Shown here: piece after piece, positions 7,701-12,054 of the stretch
Numbering within the stretch: position 1 is the stretch's first letter
Layout of the letters: the number at the start of each line of letters is the position of its first letter
Source of the DNA: Armatimonadota bacterium
Lineage (GTDB): Bacteria; Armatimonadota; Zipacnadia; Zipacnadales; FEN-943
Direction of reading: 5' to 3'
NCBI GenBank assembly: GCA_026419655.1
Contig: JANZZA010000389.1
Coordinates: 1 to 12,054, forward strand
Length of the DNA: 12,054 nucleotides
Program-made: the position numbers and the translations under genes
Notes under the pieces: generated by a model
Seen by the model: the letters and a program-made list of their open reading frames with translations, nothing else
What the model was told of the DNA's origin: nothing
Database searches by the model: none

Positions 7701-9071
7701 ATGGAGAAGACAAGGCCAGAGTTGCGGCGGTGGGAGACGGCTGGTGCTCTGATAGCAATCGCCATTGGGCTGGCGGCGACCGCTCACGGCGTCTTCAGCC
7801 CCCGCATCCTCGCTTTTTACGCCCACAGCCCCGACAGCGTGGACATTACCAGGTGGGCTGAGCAGGCAAGTGCCCGCGACGTACTGAGCTGGTGGGCTGG
7901 GCCGTGGATTCAGCGCACATCTCCTTACTACCGGCCCTTGTCGAGCCTTATTTTCTGGTTGGAGTACAAGGCCTTCGGCTGGAATTTCCAGGGCCACGTA
8001 ATTATCTCCTGGCTCTTACACGGCATGGTCTGTTTACTGCTGTACAGGGCTGGGCTGGCATGGCTGCGGGGTAACGAGCCCGTCCGGACGGGGCTAGCAC
8101 TTGGGGCCGTGGCTCTATTCAATGCCCGGATTGGCCCGGTCGGGCCCGGGTGGGTGCTTGCGCCCATCACTTACGGTGTGGTTGCCTGGTGGCCGGCGCA
8201 AACGGACCAGTTTTGCCTGCTATTTTCTCTTGGCGCTCTGCTGTGCTTCGACTCATGGCTGACGAGCGGACGGCGCAAAAGGCTTCTTCAAGCGGTCGTG
8301 CTTTGGTCTGTAGCGCTCTTGTTCAAGGAAATGGCTGTGTGTCTTCCTCTGGCGGCGGGATTCGTGGTGCTTTACCGCAAGGGCGTCTGCGCGGCTCGTC
8401 TACGGTTCGGTGGTGACGCTGAGGAACCGATTCTCACTAAGCACCTAAGTATGGGATTGTTCTGGCAGGTCGTGCTCGGGGGCCTTGTCATCGTCGCGGC
8501 TTACCTGGCTATTCGAGACGTGCTGGTCCCCGGCGCGTGGGGGCCAAAAGCCCGGCCTATCACGTATTTCCTGGAAAAGATTGTTTGGTTCTCCGCTGAG
8601 CGGCCAGCAGGCCTCCTGGTCACGCGCTGGCCCTGGTTGCTGGCGGTTTCGGGTTTCCTGGCAGCGTGCATATACCTCTATGCGCGTCTGCCGCGCCGCC
8701 CCAGCGTCATGTGGGTAATACTGGTGGCTCTTCTGGTTTCTGCGGGACTTGCTCAGCTACTTGGGGGTAATTTTGCGCTAATCACTGTCCCGCGCGAAAT
8801 CGCCGCCATTGCCACGGTGACGATTTTCTTCTTGGGGCTGGCCGTCCTGGCCCATGCCCGCAGCGGCCCTACCTGGCCCCTGTTGGGGATGGTAATCGCC
8901 ATCCATCTGCCTATTCTGCACGTTCTCGGCCCCCACTATATGTATTGGCCAGCGGCTTTCTGGGCTCTCTTCAACGCCAGCCTCATTGGAGTCGTGGTAG
9001 AGCTGAAAGTCACCGGACGCCTACAGTGGTCTATCGTCGCCCCGTTACTCTGGCCCCGACGTACAGCGTGA
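7701..9071 (+). CDS. Multi-pass membrane protein, GT-C glycosyltransferase-like
   Basis: The 456-residue protein is strongly hydrophobic, with about ten to twelve membrane segments (for example 14-32, 98-120, 170-187, 197-226, 250-272, 309-328, 336-356, 366-385, 391-410, 414-434). After the first segment comes a polar loop with acidic residues (SPDSVDITRW, 43-52) and then YYRPLSSLIFWLEYKAFG (76-93). A KE pair (209-210) sits at the start of a later helix. These features resemble GT-C type (PMT/TMTC-like) proteins that use lipid-linked sugars outside the membrane, where a loop-1 Asp is catalytic and a YRP-L motif follows. Transfer activity is inferred, not shown. A stop codon at 7692-7694 fixes ATG 7701 as the first possible ATG start; there is no good ribosome-binding site. 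It probably belongs to the purB transcript. Confidence 0.7.
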   Translation: MEKTRPELRRWETAGALIAIAIGLAATAHGVFSPRILAFYAHSPDSVDITRWAEQASARDVLSWWAGPWIQRTSPYYRPLSSLIFWLEYKAFGWNFQGHVIISWLLHGMVCLLLYRAGLAWLRGNEPVRTGLALGAVALFNARIGPVGPGWVLAPITYGVVAWWPAQTDQFCLLFSLGALLCFDSWLTSGRRKRLLQAVVLWSVALLFKEMAVCLPLAAGFVVLYRKGVCAARLRFGGDAEEPILTKHLSMGLFWQVVLGGLVIVAAYLAIRDVLVPGAWGPKARPITYFLEKIVWFSAERPAGLLVTRWPWLLAVSGFLAACIYLYARLPRRPSVMWVILVALLVSAGLAQLLGGNFALITVPREIAAIATVTIFFLGLAVLAHARSGPTWPLLGMVIAIHLPILHVLGPHYMYWPAAFWALFNASLIGVVVELKVTGRLQWSIVAPLLWPRRTA

Positions 9072-9136
9072 GCCCTATCTGTGGTGTGGTTACGTTGGGG
9101 CTGGTATCTGGCCGACAGGCTTGGTTTCTGCGGCGC

Positions 9137-9238
9137 GGCGGAACAGGTTAACAACCAAAAGGGCCGTTTTTCTTGGGGAACGGTTTGAAAAGGGTTTTCC
9201 AGCAGGCCGGTTTGCAAACTTTTTCCTGCTGTTTCCGC
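9137..9238. other. Structured intergenic region between membrane protein and isomerase genes
   Basis: GGCGGAACAGG (9137-9147) can pair imperfectly with CTGTTTCCGCC (9228-9238). Inside it, CAGCAGG (9200-9206) pairs perfectly with CCTGCTG (9225-9231), enclosing the palindrome GTTTGCAAAC (9210-9219). GAAAAGGGTTTTC (9187-9199) is a further small hairpin. It may serve as a transcription end for the membrane protein gene, although the T-run lies inside the stem-loop rather than after it. Confidence 0.35.
9174..9232 (-). repeat. ~55-bp intergenic module, copy 2 (inverted)
   Basis: The reverse complement of this stretch aligns without gaps to 10614-10668: the first 16 bases (AGCAGGAAAAAGTTTG) are identical and about 43 of 55 positions match overall. 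Unlike the other two copies, no 123-bp unit abuts it, which suggests that the module can exist on its own. Confidence 0.55.
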
Positions 9239-9327
9239 CGCCCACGTTGGTACAGGAATGGCAGGGTTCCACGCCCGCACGGGGAAGTCCATTGTGCGTA
9301 TTCCCTGAAAAGAAGAGGTGATTCGGC

Positions 9328-10464
9328 ATGGCGCTTCGTGATTTGAGACCTCAGAAGGCTATCCGCACGGGCGAAGAGCTTGTGCGGCATCTTAATAGCT
9401 TTTCCCTGGAGCTAAAATTCTCGGCGGGCGTATGGTTTTTTGCCCCTGGCGGTGGGCGGTTTCACGACCGTTACTGTCCGGCCATGACGATGGAGGAAAT
9501 CCTGGAAGCAGCCGCTTCCCTCCAGCCCTATGGCCTGCAGGCTGTCGAGGCTCACTATCCTAACGAGATAAATGAAGACAACCTGGAGATGTTCAAAACG
9601 TGGATGCAGGACACGGGCATGAGGGTGCTGACTGTGGTGCCCAATCTTTTCTACGAGAGCCGATTTGAGTTTGGCAGCCTTTCTAACTTTGACAATGAGG
9701 TGCGCGGATTTGCCGTCGAGCGGGTGAAGACGACGCTGCAGATAAATCGTGAGCTCGACACAGATTTTGCCATTGTCTGGCCAGGCGGGGACGGTTTCGA
9801 GAACACTTTTGGCCACAACCATGCCGAGGCCCGGCGGCGCTTTGCTGACGGCCTGACTGAGGCCATGGACGCCGTCCCCGGCGTGCGTATCTGTATAGAG
9901 CCTAAGCCTTACGAGCCCCGCGGCCATATCCTCTACGGGACGACCGCCGAGGGACTTTTGCTTTGCGAGCGCGTCGAGGCTGCCCTCACGGCCGAGGCCA
10001 ACCGCAGCATCCTCGCGGAGGGTCACGCATTGATGGCCCTTAACCCAGAGGTCGGCCACATGCTCATGGCCTACGAAGATTTGGCTTACAGTTTTTCCCT
10101 CATCTGCGAATACGGACGCCTGGGCCATACTCACTGGAATGCTCAGCCTCTCGGCAATTACGACCAGGACCTGAACGTGGGCGTAATTGCCCCGGAGCAG
10201 GCCGAAGCCGCTCTCTATGCCCTCAAAATGCATTCCTACACCGGCTACTTTGGCATTGACATCAACCCTGAGCGCATGCCCGTCAAACGGGCGCTGCTGA
10301 ATTGCATGGACGCGCTCAAGGGCATGAATGCGCGAATTGACCAGCTCGACCATGCTCGCATCGTCGAAGCCATTGAAAAACCTGCCGCTTACCGCGGCCT
10401 GGTTGAAGCGATACTTATCCGTGCTCGCTATGGGGGCACTGGGGCTAAGCTGAGCGAGCTTTGA
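9328..10464 (+). CDS. Xylose isomerase-like TIM-barrel sugar isomerase
   Basis: The 378-residue protein parallels actinobacterial-type xylose isomerase (aldose-ketose isomerase, two divalent metals). Matching landmarks: FSAGVW with W36, VVPNLF, WPGGDG with W151, IEPKPYEPRG (metal-ligand-like E191, and K193), NPEVGH (E241, H244), YDQD (D279, D281) and GIDINP (D311). Spacings from E241 to D311 equal those from E217 to D287 in the Streptomyces enzyme as I remember it. Two changes stand out: the position of metal ligand D245 is H269, as in L-rhamnose isomerases, and the His54/Asp57 dyad aligns to V73/H76. Substrate is therefore uncertain; an aldose or ketose other than xylose is plausible. AGAAGAGGTGA (9311-9321) lies 6 nt before the ATG. 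Monocistronic by appearance. Confidence 0.8.
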   Translation: MALRDLRPQKAIRTGEELVRHLNSFSLELKFSAGVWFFAPGGGRFHDRYCPAMTMEEILEAAASLQPYGLQAVEAHYPNEINEDNLEMFKTWMQDTGMRVLTVVPNLFYESRFEFGSLSNFDNEVRGFAVERVKTTLQINRELDTDFAIVWPGGDGFENTFGHNHAEARRRFADGLTEAMDAVPGVRICIEPKPYEPRGHILYGTTAEGLLLCERVEAALTAEANRSILAEGHALMALNPEVGHMLMAYEDLAYSFSLICEYGRLGHTHWNAQPLGNYDQDLNVGVIAPEQAEAALYALKMHSYTGYFGIDINPERMPVKRALLNCMDALKGMNARIDQLDHARIVEAIEKPAAYRGLVEAILIRARYGGTGAKLSEL

Positions 10465-10474
10465 TACAAGCACG

Positions 10475-10570
10475 CGGGCCTGTGGTTTTCGGGCTCCGGG
10501 GATACTGGCCTCGGTGGGGGAGACCGGGTCCTGGTTTCCGGGCTACTAAGTTGCTCGTGTCGGTGGGGGG
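10475..10570. repeat. Two imperfect tandem direct repeats of ~46 bp
   Basis: The segments 10475-10520 and 10524-10570 both run CGGG-CCTG-GGTTT-CGGGCT at the start and CGGTGGGGG at the end, with a variable middle and one gap. They lie directly after the isomerase stop codon. No T-run or typical terminator is seen. The following 10571-10613 shows nothing recognisable. Confidence 0.45.
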
Positions 10571-10613
10571 CGGGCGCGACTAATCCTACATTGGTGGCGT
10601 GCGGGGTGGAGAG

Positions 10614-10672
10614 AGCAGGAAAAAGTTTGGGAAGGGGGCTGGGGGACAACCCCTTTCAAGGGGTTCCCTTTA
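10614..10672 (+). repeat. ~55-bp intergenic module, copy 3
   Basis: AGCAGGAAAAAGTTTG opens the module, and GGGGACAACCCC and TTCAAGGGG follow. It matches 9174-9232 (inverted, about 43 of 55 positions) and 5953-5999 (direct). AACCCCTT (10648-10655) and AAGGGGTT (10658-10665) form a perfect 8-bp stem. It directly abuts the 123-bp repeat at 10673. Confidence 0.6.
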
Positions 10673-10797
10673 GGAGAGTGTTGCAAAATCCGCTTTACGG
10701 CTTCCCTGACTTGCTTGGAGTTGAAAGGTCGGGCACACGGAGTTGTACACCTTCGTCGCTCTACGTCGGCGAAGCTCAGTTTTTGCAACAGTCTACC
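10673..10797 (-). repeat. ~123-bp TIR-bearing repeat, inverted copy
   Basis: Ends GGAGAGTGTTGCAAAAT (10673-10689) and TTTTTGCAACAGTCTACC (10780-10797) are inverted repeats. Read on the minus strand, the interior gives GTAGAGCGACGAAGG, TGTACAACTCCGTG and CCCGACCTTTC in the same order as the copies at 1-95 and 191-312, so this copy is in opposite orientation. Weaker inverted similarity extends about 15 bp outside both ends. TAG at the left flank and TAG at the right flank could be remnants of a short target duplication. Confidence 0.7.
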
Positions 10798-10886
10798 TAG
10801 GAAGCTTCCCCCAGGAAAAGTTTTTCGCGACCCTCAACCGATAGGCGAGCATGGCTAACGCGGGGCCTCCAGGTGCGCTCTTGCGG

Positions 10887-11096
10887 CCGGGAGTATTTGG
10901 TTTTCTCAGGACTTTGTTTCGGGCAGGAAAGAGTCAGGCAAGAAGAGTCACCTCCGAGACTGTTGCAAAACCAGGTGTCGGCTACCCAGACCGAGGAAAC
11001 TGCACAACCCTGTAGGGCTGACCTTTTAGCCGCGATTTTCTCTGGGGGATGGGAAGATGACTTTTGCAAGAGTCTCCTTAGAAAACCGAATATCCT
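10887..11096 (+). mobile_element. ~210-bp TIR-bearing element (U1), MITE-like
   Basis: The left end GGAGTATTTGGTTTTCTCAG (10890-10909) and the right end CTTAGAAAACCGAATATCC (11077-11095) are inverted repeats. The 123-bp unit 10955-11077 forms its right-hand part. There is no open reading frame of the kind expected for a transposase, so at most it is non-autonomous. The element is followed by a diverged inverted copy at 11104-11316. Confidence 0.5.
10955..11077 (+). repeat. ~123-bp TIR-bearing repeat, copy inside U1
   Basis: Left end CGAGACTGTTGCAAAACC (10955-10972), right end GACTTTTGCAAGAGTCTCC (11059-11077). The interior GTCGGCTACC, CGAGGAAACTG and GGCTGACCTTTTAGCCG matches 5784-5907 in order and spacing; this pair is the most similar in the window. 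Confidence 0.75.
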
Positions 11097-11142
11097 CTCG
11101 CTACCGGGAGTATTCGGTTTTCTCAGGATACTGTTGGAAAAG
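11061..11142. repeat. 82-bp palindrome joining U1 and U2
   Basis: 11061-11092 and the reverse complement of 11111-11142 match at 28 of 32 positions. The inner 13 bases, AGAAAACCGAATA and TATTCGGTTTTCT, are perfect. The 18-nt loop (11093-11110) contains CTCTCGCTACCGGGAG. Related loops occur at 10878-10893 (CTCTTGCGGCCGGGAG) and 11313-11329 (CCCCTCGCTACCCGGGG), each next to only one arm of the palindrome. Confidence 0.7.
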
Positions 11143-11316
11143 TTTCTGCAGCGCCGCGGAGGTACGCTCCGAGGCAAAGGATGGGACACAGAACTTCATA
11201 CACTTTTGTGGCCCTTTATGCGTCAACTCGGGTTTTGGTGCGGACCACCGGGGTGATTCTCAGGGCCTTACTGTTTTCTGCCTGAAACAAAGTCCTGAGT
11301 AAACTGAATATGCCCC
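11104..11316 (-). mobile_element. ~213-bp TIR-bearing element (U2), diverged inverted copy of U1
   Basis: 11265-11310 reverse-complemented matches 10894-10939 of U1 at 38 of 46 positions, and 11111-11142 reverse-complemented matches the U1 right end at 28 of 32. The interior, read on the minus strand, keeps scattered U1 landmarks (ATCACC, CAAAACC, TTCTGTG, CCTTTG) but is much diverged. No gene is seen. U1 and U2 together fill most of the 10465-11367 gap. Confidence 0.5.
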
Positions 11317-11332
11317 TCGCTACCCGGGGCTG

Positions 11333-11361
11333 TTGCCGGCGGCCCCCGGGCGTGATATGAA
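11333..11361 (+). promoter_or_regulatory. Predicted sigma-70-type promoter for the regulator gene, leaderless
   Basis: TTGCCG (11333-11338), a 17-nt spacer and TATGAA (11356-11361), with an extended -10 TG at 11353-11354. A transcript starting six to seven bases after the -10 would begin at or next to the ATG at 11368, and no Shine-Dalgarno sequence precedes that ATG. This is consistent with a leaderless message. Confidence 0.4.
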
Positions 11362-11367
11362 GTATTT

Positions 11368-12054
11368 ATGCTGCGGCCGCTGTGCCCGTGCTTGGTTATC
11401 GCTAAGAGTGCTTCTACCTCGGAGCTCGTTGAGGTGCTCAACGAGGTGGGCGCGCCAGTTGTGGGCACAGGGGGCGTGGCTGATGTGCTCGACCTCATCT
11501 CTACTCACTCGCCGGTAATCGTTGTACTAGACGCCACGTCTTCTCTGGCTGACTTGCCGGTAGTGGCAGGTAATCTGACCGGTCTTCCGCCTGTGCGTCG
11601 CCCAGCTCTTGTCGCGGTTGTCGCGCCCAGGTTGCTGGGCGAAGTAGATCCTTCGTGGGACGTGGACGAGCTTATTATCTGGCCGGCGGGCGCGGCAGAG
11701 GTCGAGTTGCGGGTGGGCCGGGCGCGGTGGCGGCGACTGGGGCTTTCGCGTGACGGACTGCTGCGCAGCGGCGAGCTTGTGATTGATACCCGCCGCCATG
11801 CCGTTTTCGTCGAGGCGCGGGAAGTAGACCTGACCGTTCGCGAGTACGAGTTATTGAATGCTCTTGTCCGCTCCAGGGGCCGGCTGCTTACGCGCGATTA
11901 CCTTCTCGAGCAGGTATGGGGTCCCGACTATTTCGGCGGCGCCCGTACCGTAGACATTCACATCCGCCGGCTGCGTGCCAAGCTGCCGGAAATCGAGCAC
12001 CGCATAGTCACGGTTCGCGGGTACGGCTACCGGCTTGCCGACCCAGAGGGATAG
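11368..12054 (+). CDS. OmpR/PhoB-type winged-helix regulator with degenerate receiver domain
   Basis: The 228-residue protein has an N-terminal receiver-like domain (about 7-110) and a C-terminal OmpR-type winged helix (about 130-224) with DLTVREYELLNAL, RGRLLTRDYLLEQVWG, RTVDIHIRRLRAKL and the wing VRGYGYRL. It should bind DNA, usually at direct repeats. In the receiver, D55 (VVLDAT) sits where the phosphorylated Asp is expected. However, the acidic pair of the first strand is A12-K13 (CLVIAKSA) and the conserved Lys-Pro is W105-P106. It is therefore probably a phosphorylation-independent regulator, comparable in design to GlnR-like orphan regulators. The stop codon is the last codon of the window, so a partner kinase downstream cannot be assessed; none is upstream. 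ATG 11368 is chosen because the promoter fits a leaderless start; TTG 11392 is possible. Confidence 0.85.
   Translation: MLRPLCPCLVIAKSASTSELVEVLNEVGAPVVGTGGVADVLDLISTHSPVIVVLDATSSLADLPVVAGNLTGLPPVRRPALVAVVAPRLLGEVDPSWDVDELIIWPAGAAEVELRVGRARWRRLGLSRDGLLRSGELVIDTRRHAVFVEAREVDLTVREYELLNALVRSRGRLLTRDYLLEQVWGPDYFGGARTVDIHIRRLRAKLPEIEHRIVTVRGYGYRLADPEG

Noticed and set aside
9412..10473. Minus-strand open frame of 353 codons opposite the isomerase gene
   Set aside because: It mirrors almost the whole isomerase gene, whose metal-site motifs are unambiguous on the + strand.
10873..11256. Open frame of 127 codons across the U1/U2 elements, as a possible transposase or small protein
   Set aside because: It spans inverted-repeat sequence in both elements, has no DDE-like or other motif, and no ribosome-binding site. 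The match between its parts comes from the nucleotide repeats.
10465..11367. CRISPR array or integron attC array
   Set aside because: Repeat units are long, diverged and partly inverted, with no short identical repeats and regular unique spacers. No cas genes or integrase are present in the window.

Overview
The window is about 60% G+C and carries seven protein genes, all on the + strand, separated by long repeat-filled gaps. No rRNA, tRNA, CRISPR array, transposase or phage gene was seen. The gene set is bacterial: a stand-alone biotin protein ligase, an adenylosuccinate-lyase family enzyme, a large clan GH-A glycosidase, a TPR-NodB deacetylase, a xylose-isomerase homologue, a GT-C type membrane protein and an OmpR-type winged-helix regulator. 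This mix suggests an environmental, saccharolytic bacterium of the Armatimonadota, Planctomycetota or a similar group. That placement is a guess from gene content, not a phylogenetic result.

Layout. Positions 1-461 are non-coding and hold one truncated and one complete copy of a ~123-bp interspersed repeat. Positions 462-5708 look like one operon: biotin ligase, then a secreted TPR/Ig-like/polysaccharide-deacetylase protein (14-nt overlap), then an ~880-residue glycosidase (TGATG stop-start overlap). Positions 5709-6193 are non-coding with another repeat copy and related pieces. Positions 6194-9071 hold the purB-like lyase and a multi-pass membrane protein, joined by a 112-nt spacer with competing hairpins. 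Positions 9328-10464 encode the isomerase homologue. Positions 10465-11367 (about 900 bp) contain no credible gene and are packed with repeats. Positions 11368-12054 encode the regulator, whose stop codon is the last codon of the window.

The most unusual content is the intergenic repeat family. Four complete, degenerate copies of 122-125 bp (191-312, 5784-5907, 10673-10797 inverted, 10955-11077), one truncated copy (1-95) and one doubtful copy (6001-6123) share terminal inverted repeats related to GGAGACTTTTGCAAAA and an internal GACCTTTT block. One copy lies inside a ~210-bp element that is followed by a diverged inverted copy of itself. The joints are palindromes with a conserved loop, recurring three times at 217-219 bp spacing. 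A separate ~55-bp module occurs three times, twice abutting the left end of a 123-bp unit. They look like non-autonomous mobile elements (MITE-like) or structured intergenic repeats; no mobilising enzyme is in the window.

Several proteins carry substitutions at positions that are normally conserved: the isomerase (His/Asp dyad and one metal ligand), the lyase (substrate-binding arginines), the glycosidase (Asn-Glu pair) and the regulator (phosphorylation pocket). These comparisons rest on remembered family motifs and need real alignments.
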